Shown piece after piece: positions 16,868 through 25,745 of a stretch of 41,571 nt of DNA. The notes under the pieces were generated by a model that was not told where the DNA came from, ran no database searches, and saw only the letters and a list, made by a program, of their open reading frames with translations. Both the position numbers and the translations under genes were made by a program. The number at the start of each line of letters is the position of its first letter. Within the stretch, counting starts at the first letter, position 1. The stretch spans positions 1 to 41,571 of the forward strand of contig CAZLDG010000012.1 of NCBI GenBank assembly GCA_964558405.1, written 5' to 3'. Source of the DNA: Thioglobus_B sp964558405 (GTDB lineage Bacteria > Pseudomonadota > Gammaproteobacteria > PS1 > Pseudothioglobaceae).

Positions 16868-18267
16868 GGCAGAAGCCTATCTAGTAGTGCGTCATAGCCA
16901 ATCTGGTTTTTATCCAGTGTTAAACGCTCAGCAATATAATCCTGATGTAGTGCAGATAGTGCTTCTATATCATCCATGATTGCTCTGATGGGTTGTTGAC
17001 TTTGAATGCCAATACTGACAAAGGGTTGATGCAGATTAAGTCGATGTTGATAACGCGACAATTGCACTATACCCTGCTCAATCAGTCTGTGTAAACGTTG
17101 GGATTTGGCCAGCATATCGGCAAATTCATCCTGATATTTCAGCTCAATCTGTCGCGCCTTAATTCGATATTTGGACAGATAAGTTTGATTGGTCTCACTG
17201 CCAGTCAGCGGATAGTTAAATTCCAACTTAGCCTCATAGCGATTACTAACACCTCGCGTATAGGTTGAATAATTACCCTGATTTTCATCTCGGGTTGCAC
17301 TGAGGCTAAAATCCAATTCGGGCAATTGAATCTGTTGGTAATTGTGAATATAGCGTTGATTTTTTCGATCCTCAATTTGAATACGTTGCAATACTCTACT
17401 GTGTTGAGATAAGTACTGCGACAAGTCTTTAATCAGTACAAACTCACTTGGATAGCTCAGATTTTTCACGCTAATAGTATCCGGTAGCAGAGATTGCAAC
17501 AAGCCTTGTTCCGCCTCCAGTTTAGACAGTAGTGACAGACGCTCTAATTCGCTCGTATCCAGGCTACGCTTGAGTGCTGACAAGGTAGACGAATCCACTT
17601 GATTGTCACTGGCAACGGCCAATAGTTGTTGGAGTTTTTTAATCTTATGATCAAGCACTTCTAATTGTGACTGATAGGCAATAAAATCAAGGAAAATCAT
17701 CATCTTATCCTCAATAAACGACTCTTTGGTTTCTGCCAATAGCAACACCTCGTCCTCATAATCGAGCACTGCCAAATCATAGGTTTTCTTATCCAGCACC
17801 CCAGCCTTGTTTTTAATCAGAGGCAGCGACCATTTTACTGAGGCGCCATCTAAATATTCTGTGGTGTTTTTATCCTTAACATAACCCTTATTGTCATACA
17901 ATTCTTCATCCAAAATAGGCCAAGATTTTTGATAAGAAACTTCCAGCTCCGAACCACTGGTAAAAAAGCGCTTGGAGAGTTGTGTAGAGAGCTTGCGAAC
18001 GCTTTGATTGCTATGCTTGGCGTAGTCTGAATGATAAGTATAGTTTTCTTTATCTCGAAATTTATTCACCCGGGCTAGCTCTGCCTCCACGTCCCAATAC
18101 CAATTGTTATAATTGGCATAATCCGCCAGCATTTCAATGTGTTTAATCTCCAGATTAAGGCTTTCTTTTTCAAAGAATCCATGGTTGTCCAACAAGGAAT
18201 TGATAAACTGCGTACTCTCTAAGGCGTAGACCGGTAGCGATAGCAACAAATAATAGAAAAAATACAT
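16864..18267 (-). CDS. TolC-like outer-membrane efflux family protein
   Basis: A 467-residue protein with a short signal peptide (cleavage likely near VYALE) and long helical stretches separated by beta-rich segments. It has the two-fold layout of the outer-membrane efflux protein (OEP/TolC) family: helices at about 165-280, a FSLSATRDENQG-like strand region near 325, a second strand YEAKLEFNYPLTGSETNQ near 350, and further helices to the end. The sequence is divergent, so this is fold-level recognition. No membrane-fusion or RND/ABC partner gene is adjacent, which is unusual. No ortholog name is justified. Confidence 0.7.
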   Translation of the reverse strand: MYFFYYLLLSLPVYALESTQFINSLLDNHGFFEKESLNLEIKHIEMLADYANYNNWYWDVEAELARVNKFRDKENYTYHSDYAKHSNQSVRKLSTQLSKRFFTSGSELEVSYQKSWPILDEELYDNKGYVKDKNTTEYLDGASVKWSLPLIKNKAGVLDKKTYDLAVLDYEDEVLLLAETKESFIEDKMMIFLDFIAYQSQLEVLDHKIKKLQQLLAVASDNQVDSSTLSALKRSLDTSELERLSLLSKLEAEQGLLQSLLPDTISVKNLSYPSEFVLIKDLSQYLSQHSRVLQRIQIEDRKNQRYIHNYQQIQLPELDFSLSATRDENQGNYSTYTRGVSNRYEAKLEFNYPLTGSETNQTYLSKYRIKARQIELKYQDEFADMLAKSQRLHRLIEQGIVQLSRYQHRLNLHQPFVSIGIQSQQPIRAIMDDIEALSALHQDYIAERLTLDKNQIGYDALLDRLLP

Positions 18268-18294
18268 CTCAATTTAAACCATAAATTTCTCTAT

Positions 18295-18300
18295 TATAAT
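18295..18300 (+). promoter_or_regulatory. Candidate -10 element upstream of yceD
   Basis: A perfect TATAAT lies about 80 bases before the yceD ATG in a very T-rich leader; no good -35 is seen 16-18 bases upstream. A consensus TTGACA at 18352-18357 is closer, but the bases 16-17 further on (TAGATA) are a weak -10 and overlap the start codon. Confidence 0.3.
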
Positions 18301-18378
18301 TCTGATTTTTTTTCAGATAAATCTTTCTTATTAATACTATTTTTGGTAAAATTGACAAGTTTATTTGCAAGAATAGAT

Positions 18379-18879
18379 ATGCAAGGAATTCCAGAGCAAA
18401 TAAAGCTGTTTAATTTTGCGAAAAAAAATCTAAGCTTTTCACAAACCTATCAGGTGCGTGATTTTCCTAGAGTCAGCGACATACTTAGTAATGTTGATGA
18501 TGAGATAAACGTGGAATTGGATTTTTATTTGTTAGAGAATAAGATTCCTTGTATTAAAGGTTCAATTGAGCTAAATGCTCAGCTGAAGTGCCAAAGATGT
18601 TTAGATGATGTTGCTATTGAGCTAGCGCCTAAATTTAATCTGGCCTTTATTGCAAACGAACAACAGGCGCAAGAGCTAGACTCTAGCCTAGAGACAGTAC
18701 TCTTTCAAGAAGAAGAGCTCTCGACAATAGAATTTTTAACGGATGAAGTACTGATTTCTATCCCGATGATACCGATGCATGAACATGCTTGTGTGGATTT
18801 AGAGACGAATCAGGATTTTGATGAGCAAAAGCGTGAAAACCCTTTTGCCATTTTAAAAGAATTAAAAACTAGACATTAA
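18379..18879 (+). CDS. yceD: YceD/DUF177 family protein (23S rRNA accumulation protein)
   Basis: A 166-residue YceD homologue. The conserved zinc-ribbon-like LKCQRCLDDV is near residue 73, and the acidic middle, DEVLISIPMIPMH and final NPFAILKELK match the family. In E. coli the protein affects 23S rRNA accumulation and is co-transcribed with rpmF. The ATG at 18379 gives a start like that of E. coli; a TTG at 18343 would add 12 residues with no better ribosome binding site. It leads the yceD-rpmF-plsX-fabH operon, 14 bases before rpmF. Confidence 0.9.
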   Translation: MQGIPEQIKLFNFAKKNLSFSQTYQVRDFPRVSDILSNVDDEINVELDFYLLENKIPCIKGSIELNAQLKCQRCLDDVAIELAPKFNLAFIANEQQAQELDSSLETVLFQEEELSTIEFLTDEVLISIPMIPMHEHACVDLETNQDFDEQKRENPFAILKELKTRH

Positions 18880-18893
18880 ACTAGGAGACAACA

Positions 18894-19088
18894 ATGGCTG
18901 TACAAAAAAGTAGAAAAACCCCTTCAAAAAGAGGCATGCGTCGTTCACATAACGCACTAACCAACCCTGCCCTATCTGAAGATCAAGAAACAGGTGAAGT
19001 TCACCTACGCCACCACGTAACAGCCGATGGTTACTACCGCGGCAAAAAAGTTATTAACAACAACAACGACGACATCCAAGAAGTCTAA
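18894..19088 (+). CDS. rpmF: 50S ribosomal protein L32
   Basis: A 64-residue basic protein with the L32 start MAVQKSRKTPSKRGMRRSH and the HHVTADGYYRGKKV tail. It is the bacterial L32 type without the zinc-binding cysteines. A strong AGGAG precedes the ATG. The position between yceD and plsX is the conserved order in proteobacteria and couples ribosome and lipid gene expression. Confidence 0.98.
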   Translation: MAVQKSRKTPSKRGMRRSHNALTNPALSEDQETGEVHLRHHVTADGYYRGKKVINNNNDDIQEV

Positions 19089-19105
19089 CTCACACTCGTT
19101 TTCCT

Positions 19106-20125
19106 ATGACGATTAGGGTATCAATTGATGCCTCAGGGGGAGATCACGGCATACCTGTAACCATTGGTGCAGGTATGAAAGCCTTGGGCAAATTAAACGA
19201 CCTGCACGTTAGCTTTGTAGGTGATCAGACCAGTATTGAACAAGCACTGGCCAATCATAGTGATGCGCAAAAATTCTCCGGACGATTTAGTGTCGTACAC
19301 GCCAGCGAAGTGGTGGAGATGCACGAAGCCCCTTCTAATGCACTGCGCAAGAAAAAAGACTCTTCCATGCGTGTTGCCATTAATCTGGTTAAAACCCAAG
19401 AGGCTGATGCTTGTGTCAGTGCGGGCAATACCGGCGCACTCATGGCCATTTCTCGCTTTGTCTTAAAAACCATTAAGGGTATTGACCGTCCTGCGATTAT
19501 GGGACGTATGCCAACCATGAATGGACATTGTCATATGCTGGATTTGGGCGCTAATGTGGATTCTTCACCAGAAGCCTTATTAGAATTTGCCACTATGGGT
19601 TCTATTGCCGTTAGCCATACTGAGAACATCTCCAGCCCTAGCATTGGTCTGCTTAATGTTGGCGAAGAAGAGGTTAAAGGCAACGATAAGATTAAAAAGA
19701 CTGCTGAATTACTCAAAGAATCTGGTCTTAATTATGCCGGTTTTGTCGAAGGTGATGACATTTACAAAGGTAGTGTTGATTTGGTGGTTTGTGATGGTTT
19801 TGAAGGTAATATCGCCCTAAAGGCCAGTGAAGGCGTAGCCTCCATGATGTCGCACTATCTAAAGCGTGCTTTTACTAAAAATATTTTCACTAAAATCGTG
19901 GCACTAATTGCCACACCCGTACTCAAAGACTTTAAATCCAGTCTAGATCCGGGTCAATACAATGGTGCCAGCTTACTGGGACTTAAAGGTGTGGTAGTCA
20001 AAAGCCATGGCGGCGCCAATAGCGATTCTTTTTTATCTGCTATTGTCGAGGCACATGCAGAGGCACATGCTAAAATCATCGACAAGATTGCCGATCAAGT
20101 CTCAAACGAGCTTAACAATACATAA
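19106..20125 (+). CDS. plsX: Phosphate acyltransferase PlsX
   Basis: A 339-residue peripheral membrane enzyme that converts acyl-ACP to acyl-phosphate for phospholipid synthesis. Family motifs are SIDASGGDHG at the start, SxRVAINLVK...ADACVSAGNTGALM near 100, MLDLGANVD near 148, LLNVGEEEVKGND near 193, and VVCDGFEGNIALKASEG near 230. SHGGANSDSF lies near the C-terminus. The gene starts 17 bases after rpmF and is followed closely by fabH. PlsX normally pairs with PlsY, which is not in the window. Confidence 0.97.
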   Translation: MTIRVSIDASGGDHGIPVTIGAGMKALGKLNDLHVSFVGDQTSIEQALANHSDAQKFSGRFSVVHASEVVEMHEAPSNALRKKKDSSMRVAINLVKTQEADACVSAGNTGALMAISRFVLKTIKGIDRPAIMGRMPTMNGHCHMLDLGANVDSSPEALLEFATMGSIAVSHTENISSPSIGLLNVGEEEVKGNDKIKKTAELLKESGLNYAGFVEGDDIYKGSVDLVVCDGFEGNIALKASEGVASMMSHYLKRAFTKNIFTKIVALIATPVLKDFKSSLDPGQYNGASLLGLKGVVVKSHGGANSDSFLSAIVEAHAEAHAKIIDKIADQVSNELNNT

Positions 20126-20134
20126 GGACATTAC

Positions 20135-21079
20135 ATGAATAAATTTGCAAGAATCATTGGTACAGGTAGTTATCTACCCCCTAGAGTGGTAACCAATGAT
20201 GACTTGTCAAAGAACATGGACACGTCTGACGAATGGATTCAAACCCGAACTGGCATTAAAGAGCGTCGCTTTGTCGATGATGAATCTACTTGCGACTTGG
20301 CAGAAATTGCTTCAAATCGCGCACTGGAGATGGCAGGTGTTAAAGCCGAGGAGCTGGATCTAATTATTCTGGCCACCACCACACCTGATAAGATCTTCCC
20401 AGCCACAGCCACCATGTTGCAAAAGGCCATTGGTGCTTCTTGCCCAGCCTTTGATCTGCAATCGGTTTGTGCTGGTTTTATCTTTGCGCTGACTACGGCA
20501 GAACAATATATCAAAACTGGTGCCGCCAACAAAGTCTTGGTGGTTGGTAGTGAAACCATGTCTAGAATTATCGATCAGAGTGACCGCTCAACGGCGATTT
20601 TATTTGGCGATGGCGCAGGCGCTGTGGTGCTAAGCGGCAGTGAAGAGACTGGTATTTTGCACTCAGAATTATTTACCGATGGTGACTATCTATCTTCTTT
20701 GCAAGTGAGTAATAATTACATCAACGAAAGCGGCTATATTGAAATGGCTGGCAACGAGGTATTTAAGATTGCAGTCTCTAGACTCTCTGCTCTAGCGGAA
20801 AAAACCCTAAACGATGCCAATATGGCGCCTGAGGAATTAGATTGGATGATTCCACATCAGGCCAATATTCGTATTATCTCAGCCGTGGCTAAACGCATTA
20901 AAACTCCAATGGATCAAGTAGTAGTCACCCTGGATCGACATGGTAATACTTCTGCCGCTTCTATTCCTTTAGCACTGGATGAGGCTGTGCGCGATGGTCG
21001 CGTGAAAAAAGGTGATAACCTACTATTCGAAGGCATTGGCGCCGGCTTTAGCTGGGGCAGCGCCCTAGTACAATTCTAA
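20135..21079 (+). CDS. fabH: Beta-ketoacyl-ACP synthase III
   Basis: A 314-residue KASIII that condenses acetyl-CoA with malonyl-ACP to start fatty acid synthesis. The catalytic triad is C112 (QSVCAGF), H241 (IPHQANIRI) and N271 (HGNTSAAS). TSDEWIQTRTGI near residue 30 and the terminal GAGFSWGSALVQF are family hallmarks. The operon ends here: the usual following genes fabD, fabG and acpP are missing, and the gene instead meets convergent ispA with overlapping stop codons. Confidence 0.97.
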   Translation: MNKFARIIGTGSYLPPRVVTNDDLSKNMDTSDEWIQTRTGIKERRFVDDESTCDLAEIASNRALEMAGVKAEELDLIILATTTPDKIFPATATMLQKAIGASCPAFDLQSVCAGFIFALTTAEQYIKTGAANKVLVVGSETMSRIIDQSDRSTAILFGDGAGAVVLSGSEETGILHSELFTDGDYLSSLQVSNNYINESGYIEMAGNEVFKIAVSRLSALAEKTLNDANMAPEELDWMIPHQANIRIISAVAKRIKTPMDQVVVTLDRHGNTSAASIPLALDEAVRDGRVKKGDNLLFEGIGAGFSWGSALVQF

Positions 21080-21924
21080 AAACGACGAGTACGTAATTGC
21101 TGGGTTAATTGCTCCAGCTCAGTGGTATCCACACCAATCAGTGCCAACACATCCATGGCTTGCTGATATAAAACCTCAAATCGATCCTTAGACTCTTCTA
21201 AGCCTAAAATGGCTGGATAAGTAGGTTTGTTTTTTTCCACATCGGAGTTTTGCGCCTTGCCCAATACCTCTGAAGAAGATTCAATATCTAATACGTCATC
21301 TTGGATTTGATAAGCCAGACCAATGGCTTGAGAGAATTTCTGCAATAGCTGTTGATCCTGCTCGGAACAATTGGCCACAATCGCACCCAAACGCACCGCA
21401 CAACTTAGCAGTGCACCGGTTTTCTTGCTGTGCATATGCTCTAGCGTCTGAACATCCACCTGTTTAGAAACCACCGAGAGGTCAATTGATTGACCTTGTG
21501 CCATCTCAAAAGCAGCCTGACCTAGTTGTTGTAAAAGTGCCACCTTGGTCCGATCCTCTAGATGCGAGTCATCGGCAATGGTAGAAAAAGCCAAAGCCTG
21601 CAGTGCATCGCCAGCCAAAATCGCCTGCGCTTCGCCAAATTTTTTATGGCAAGTGGGCTGATTGTGACGCAGATCATCATCATCCATGGCGGGCAGATCA
21701 TCATGAATCAGCGAATAAATATGAATCAACTCTAGTGCGCACGCACTAGAATCTGCTCGAGAAAGTTCTGCACCAAAACACTTGGCCACCGTATAAGTCA
21801 AAATAGGACGAAAGCGCTTACCGCCTGCAAGCGCACTATAGGTCATCGCCACCGATAATTGATCCTCACCCTGGATGAGCTTGGCTAAATACTGGTTAAC
21901 ACGCGCTGGATAATCAACACTCAC
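21076..21924 (-). CDS. ispA: Farnesyl diphosphate synthase
   Basis: A 282-residue trans-prenyltransferase that extends DMAPP with IPP to FPP for quinone and undecaprenyl precursors. The first aspartate-rich motif is DDLPAMDD (residues 75-82) and the second is YQIQDDVLD near 210. GGKRFRP near 34 and the YSLIHDD context resemble E. coli IspA, so FPP is the likely product, although geranylgeranyl cannot be excluded. It follows xseB by nine bases. In many gammaproteobacteria dxs is next; it is absent here because fabH is convergent. Confidence 0.94.
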   Translation of the reverse strand: MSVDYPARVNQYLAKLIQGEDQLSVAMTYSALAGGKRFRPILTYTVAKCFGAELSRADSSACALELIHIYSLIHDDLPAMDDDDLRHNQPTCHKKFGEAQAILAGDALQALAFSTIADDSHLEDRTKVALLQQLGQAAFEMAQGQSIDLSVVSKQVDVQTLEHMHSKKTGALLSCAVRLGAIVANCSEQDQQLLQKFSQAIGLAYQIQDDVLDIESSSEVLGKAQNSDVEKNKPTYPAILGLEESKDRFEVLYQQAMDVLALIGVDTTELEQLTQQLRTRRF

Positions 21925-21933
21925 AACAACGAC

Positions 21934-22152
21934 CTAAGAAAGAGGCTTCTCGCTTTGAAAATCATCATCACTACTGAGCATGGAGATTTTTTGCTCCGCT
22001 TCGCTCAGTGCACTTTGACACTGCTTGGTGAGCGCCACCCCTTTAGAAAAATAATCCAAAGACTCTTCTAAAGATAAATCGCCAGACTCCATGGTCGTTA
22101 CAATTTTCTCTAATTCTTCTATGCCTTGGTTAAAATCAAAATCTTTACTCAT
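21934..22152 (-). CDS. xseB: Exodeoxyribonuclease VII small subunit
   Basis: A 72-residue acidic helical protein with the XseB pattern FNQGIEELEKIVTTMESGDLSLEESL and YFSKGVALTKQCQSAL. It binds XseA to form the single-strand-specific exonuclease VII. The xseB-ispA pairing is common in gammaproteobacteria. It overlaps the SDR gene upstream by four bases (ATGA). Confidence 0.95.
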   Translation of the reverse strand: MSKDFDFNQGIEELEKIVTTMESGDLSLEESLDYFSKGVALTKQCQSALSEAEQKISMLSSDDDFQSEKPLS

Positions 22153-22985
22153 CGCTTGCCTCCGCCGCCTGCTTTATAGAGTATTTTATCCATTAATCTG
22201 GCGGGCAGGAGTCTGATTAAAACCCCAAATAATTTGGTGGGAAACGTCACCCAATAACGCAGCTTAGCACGCTTAGATTCCAAGGCGTGGATTACGCATT
22301 TGAGCACGGCTTCTGCGCCGAGAGTGAAATCCGCCAATTCTTTAGATTGCAGGCGTTTAATCATTTGTTGGTAATTAGCATGATAGCGACTGTTCTCACT
22401 ATCCACATTGGCCATAAAGGCCCGGTAAGCATTTTCTCTAAACTTGGACTCAATCGGTCCAGGTTGGATTAAAGACAGCTGAACACCTGTGTCTTGTAAT
22501 TCCAGTCTTAGCGTGTTTACCAAGCCTTCAATGGCAAATTTAGAAGCATTATAAGGGCCGCGAAATGGCATGGCCACAAAGCCCAAGACCGAGCTTAGAT
22601 AAATGATTCTGCCCTCGCCCTGCTTGCGCATCTGCGGCAAAATTAGATTGGTCAGCTGATGCCAGCCAAACACATTGGTTTGAAATTGCATCTCTAGTGT
22701 TTCTCTAGAAATATCCTCTAACGCCCCTACCTGCCCGTAAGCCCCATTATGAATCAGTGCATCAATAGTCTTAAAGTCTTGAAAGATTTGCTCGCAAGCC
22801 TGGATAATCGAATCTGGAGAAGCCAGGTCTAACTGATAAGCATCAAAGCCCTGTGCGGATAATTGCGCCACATCCTCACTTTGACGTGCGGTGGCAATCA
22901 CTTGATAACCTCTATCTTTAAGGCCATGGGCTAAGCATAGACCAATACCACTAGAACAGCCCGTAATCAGTACTACCCTACTCAC
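22149..22985 (-). CDS. SDR family oxidoreductase (YbbO-like)
   Basis: A short-chain dehydrogenase of 278 residues. The N-terminal TGCSSGIG nucleotide loop, NGAYG, the catalytic serine in YLSSVLG, and YNASK supply the SDR active site, followed by QPGPIESKF. The C-terminal part with RLLPARLMDKIL strongly resembles E. coli YbbO, an NADPH-dependent aldehyde reductase; the true substrate is unknown. I start at the GTG at 22985, because it forms a GTGA overlap with the pcnB stop; a TTG at 23003 would add six residues. It is embedded in the pcnB-SDR-xseB-ispA unit. Confidence 0.85.
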   Translation of the reverse strand: MSRVVLITGCSSGIGLCLAHGLKDRGYQVIATARQSEDVAQLSAQGFDAYQLDLASPDSIIQACEQIFQDFKTIDALIHNGAYGQVGALEDISRETLEMQFQTNVFGWHQLTNLILPQMRKQGEGRIIYLSSVLGFVAMPFRGPYNASKFAIEGLVNTLRLELQDTGVQLSLIQPGPIESKFRENAYRAFMANVDSENSRYHANYQQMIKRLQSKELADFTLGAEAVLKCVIHALESKRAKLRYWVTFPTKLFGVLIRLLPARLMDKILYKAGGGGKR

Positions 22986-24121
22986 TCTTGAACCTTGGTC
23001 CAAAAATCGGCTGTGTCCTTAAGCTCGGGATTGATACTTTGAGAGCGCAATAATAAAAAATCATAGGCCATTCTAAAACGCGGATTATTCAGCAGCTCTT
23101 TAACCTTCTTCGGGTGTTTTTTCTCAAGCTTGGATTGCATCATCCAAATGTCTCTAACCCTGGCTGATAGATATTTAGGCATAGAGACTTGTTTTATTTG
23201 ATTAATAATCACCTCATCGCTGGCTTGTTGCATGGCCAAAAAATACGAGCGCTGCTTTTTCTTAATCATAGCAAAGCGTTCGTTTTGCGCCTGCCACAGA
23301 AACACCGCAAATAAAAATGCTGGTGTGACCGGTTTGTTTTGCGCAATACGTGCACTGGTGTTATTCAGCGCACGTTTAATAAAGGCGTTGTCTTTGGTTT
23401 GTTTAAACAAATGTTTAAGCAAATCATAGGTCTCTAGGTGTTTAAATATCTTATAACCATATTCATTATGAAACAGCTTAAGACACTCTTCATACAGCCT
23501 AGCTGGTGAGATATTACCTAGCAGTGGTGCTTGTTGATAGATGGCTGTGTCAATCTCACTACTAAGCTTAAAACCCAGCTTGTGTTTAAATCTAACCGCT
23601 CTGATCATGCGTACCGGGTCTTGCTCAAAACGCTCAGACACATTGCCAATAATATGAATCTCTTTGGCGTGGATATCTTCTAGACCACCAATATAATCAA
23701 TCACCTCGGAGCTAGCTACGTCGTAATACAGCGCATTAATATTAAAATCACGGCGCACTACATCGTCCTCAATACTGCCATAACAATTGTCACGCACAAT
23801 CACCCCAGATTTACCGGTTTGTACTTGACCAGAGCGAAAAGTGGCTACTTCGATAAACTTGCGCGCCGAGAACATCACATGGACCAAGCGAAAACGTCGG
23901 CCAATAATGCGTGAGCGTTTAAATAGTTTGTGGATTTGTTCGGGTTTGGCGTTGGTAGCAACGTCAAAGTCTTTAGGTTCAAGCCCTAAGAGTAAATCGC
24001 GCACACAACCACCAACCAAATAAGCTTCAAAACCAGCCTTGGTGATGGTTTTAACAACTTTTAGTGCGTCTTTGTCCAGTAGTTTTTGATCAAACTTAAC
24101 AAACTGACGTACTGGCTGCAT
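22982..24121 (-). CDS. pcnB: Poly(A) polymerase I
   Basis: A 379-residue class II nucleotidyltransferase. The head has YLVGGCVRDLLLG (about residues 35-47) and DFDVAT (52-57, two catalytic aspartates). It also has RRFRLVHVMF, which is typical of PcnB rather than the CCA-adding enzyme, and FEQDPVRMIRAVRFKHKLGF. It adds 3' A tails that promote RNA decay. It is shorter than E. coli PcnB (about 465 aa) and lacks most of the basic C-terminal tail. Its stop overlaps the SDR start. A role in CCA repair is less likely but cannot be excluded by eye. Confidence 0.88.
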   Translation of the reverse strand: MQPVRQFVKFDQKLLDKDALKVVKTITKAGFEAYLVGGCVRDLLLGLEPKDFDVATNAKPEQIHKLFKRSRIIGRRFRLVHVMFSARKFIEVATFRSGQVQTGKSGVIVRDNCYGSIEDDVVRRDFNINALYYDVASSEVIDYIGGLEDIHAKEIHIIGNVSERFEQDPVRMIRAVRFKHKLGFKLSSEIDTAIYQQAPLLGNISPARLYEECLKLFHNEYGYKIFKHLETYDLLKHLFKQTKDNAFIKRALNNTSARIAQNKPVTPAFLFAVFLWQAQNERFAMIKKKQRSYFLAMQQASDEVIINQIKQVSMPKYLSARVRDIWMMQSKLEKKHPKKVKELLNNPRFRMAYDFLLLRSQSINPELKDTADFWTKVQE

Positions 24122-24124
24122 AAA

Positions 24125-24523
24125 CTAGGCTAAGTGATTAAGCTCAACCACAGGCTTTGGCTGCCAGTTATCTGCTTGGTGTTCAACGACCACGGTAGTA
24201 TAAACACCGCCGCGTACATTAAAGATCGCCTTAAGACGCATAAACCTTGGTTGTGTTGCCGCCACTAAATCATCTAGGATTTGATTGGTAACCGCTTCGT
24301 GGAACGCACCCTCATCTCGATAAGACCAGATATACATCTTTAAAGATTTGAGCTCGACACAGGCCTGATCAGCAATGTATTCCAAATGCAAAGTAGCAAA
24401 ATCTGGTTGGCCAGTTTTAGGGCACAAACAAGTGAACTCCGGCATATCAATCTTGATGACAAAATCTCGATTTGGATTAGGGTTGTCAAAAATCTCTAAT
24501 TCTTTAGATGGGCTAGATGACAT
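24125..24523 (-). CDS. queF: 7-cyano-7-deazaguanine reductase (short QueF)
   Basis: A 132-residue tunnelling-fold enzyme of the unimodular QueF type. It reduces preQ0 to preQ1 with NADPH in queuosine synthesis. The nucleophile is C34 in TCLCPKTGQPDFA with D41, and the substrate-binding motif ELKSLKMY is at residues 57-64. This compact form resembles the Bacillus enzyme rather than the longer bimodular E. coli QueF. Three bases separate it from downstream pcnB. No other queuosine gene is here. Confidence 0.95.
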   Translation of the reverse strand: MSSSPSKELEIFDNPNPNRDFVIKIDMPEFTCLCPKTGQPDFATLHLEYIADQACVELKSLKMYIWSYRDEGAFHEAVTNQILDDLVAATQPRFMRLKAIFNVRGGVYTTVVVEHQADNWQPKPVVELNHLA

Positions 24524-24567
24524 GGATATTCTTCCTTAAAAACAAATGTGCGTATTTTACAATAAGC

Positions 24568-25713
24568 CTAGCTTCTGGATAACAGCAAAGCAAATTTAGC
24601 GTGCCGATGCGCATAGAACAGGCCAATAAAGACCAGCATCAGTAAATGCACCCACCACAGACCTACCCCTGGATGCACCTCACCCGACTCTACACTGGTT
24701 TTAGCAATCAGCAGCGCGTTGTTGTAAATAATAAAAATCACCACGCCAAATAACACACCTAAATTCTTACCACCTCTGGGTGAAGCCTTGCCGAGTAACA
24801 CACCCAAAAAAGAAAGGATAAATACACTCAAGGCCTGAGATAAGCGCCATTGCAGCTCTGCATTTTCCACTGCCCTATCGCTAAAGAGTAAATCTAAGGT
24901 GGGTTTGGCCTCCGTCTTAATCGCTGCCTGTGCTTGCTCGGTGGTAGTCTGGCCATCAATAATTTTCAAGTCGTATTCGCCAAACTTAAGAATTTTCTTT
25001 TCTTGGTCACTGGGAAAACCATGATAGCGGCGACCCTCTTTTAGGCGCAAGTACACACTGCCTGTGCTGGCGTCGCTATATTTCTGCGCTTGTTTAGCCA
25101 GGGTAATCACCGGTTCGCCACCAGCGTAGGTATAGACAAAAATCTCCTCCATATCCTGCTGAGACTCACCTTCAGTATTGTTCACTTTGGAGGCATAAAA
25201 GACAATGTCTCCACCCTTAAACTCTTGAAACTCGCCTTGACGAATAAAGGAAAATTCAGAGGCATTCTCCACTCGGTCCATAATTAACAGACGCTGGTGC
25301 TTTGACCAAGGCACGACCACCGTGGTTAAAAACAACACAAAGATAACACTGAGTATGACCACCGGCTGGATAAATAGCATAAAGTGCTTATCCCCCACGC
25401 CCAGCGAATTCATCACCACAGCCTCGGAGTTTTTATACAGATTGCCAATGGCAAGAATAATGGCTAAGAACAGTGATAAAGACACAATTAAAGACACGTC
25501 TCTAAGCATCTTAAAACCTACAATCGGCAATAGATCAGCAACTGGAATGTTCTGCTGAAAGCTTTCTTTGATAACCAGTACCAACTGATTGCCAAATACC
25601 ACCAATCCGAGAATAAAAAATACTGCTAAAAACAGCAGTAAAATATTACGCAATAGATACTTAGCCAGTACGCTATTTTGCAACTTTAGAATTTTACTCA
25701 GCTGGGTGCTCAT
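24568..25713 (-). CDS. lptF: LPS export ABC transporter permease LptF
   Basis: A 381-residue LptF/YjgP family permease. It has N-terminal membrane helices (about 20-43, 60-92, 105-130), a periplasmic beta-jellyroll domain (about 140-270), and three C-terminal helices. It forms the LptB2FG complex that drives lipopolysaccharide to the outer membrane. LptG, normally the next gene, is missing; the next gene downstream is queF, 44 bases away. The assignment as F rather than G rests on overall sequence, with VMNSLGVGDKHFM as the coupling-helix region. Confidence 0.9.
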   Translation of the reverse strand: MSTQLSKILKLQNSVLAKYLLRNILLLFLAVFFILGLVVFGNQLVLVIKESFQQNIPVADLLPIVGFKMLRDVSLIVSLSLFLAIILAIGNLYKNSEAVVMNSLGVGDKHFMLFIQPVVILSVIFVLFLTTVVVPWSKHQRLLIMDRVENASEFSFIRQGEFQEFKGGDIVFYASKVNNTEGESQQDMEEIFVYTYAGGEPVITLAKQAQKYSDASTGSVYLRLKEGRRYHGFPSDQEKKILKFGEYDLKIIDGQTTTEQAQAAIKTEAKPTLDLLFSDRAVENAELQWRLSQALSVFILSFLGVLLGKASPRGGKNLGVLFGVVIFIIYNNALLIAKTSVESGEVHPGVGLWWVHLLMLVFIGLFYAHRHAKFALLLSRS

Positions 25714-25745
25714 ACCTATTTAGTATAAAGCAAAAAAACTTGGAA

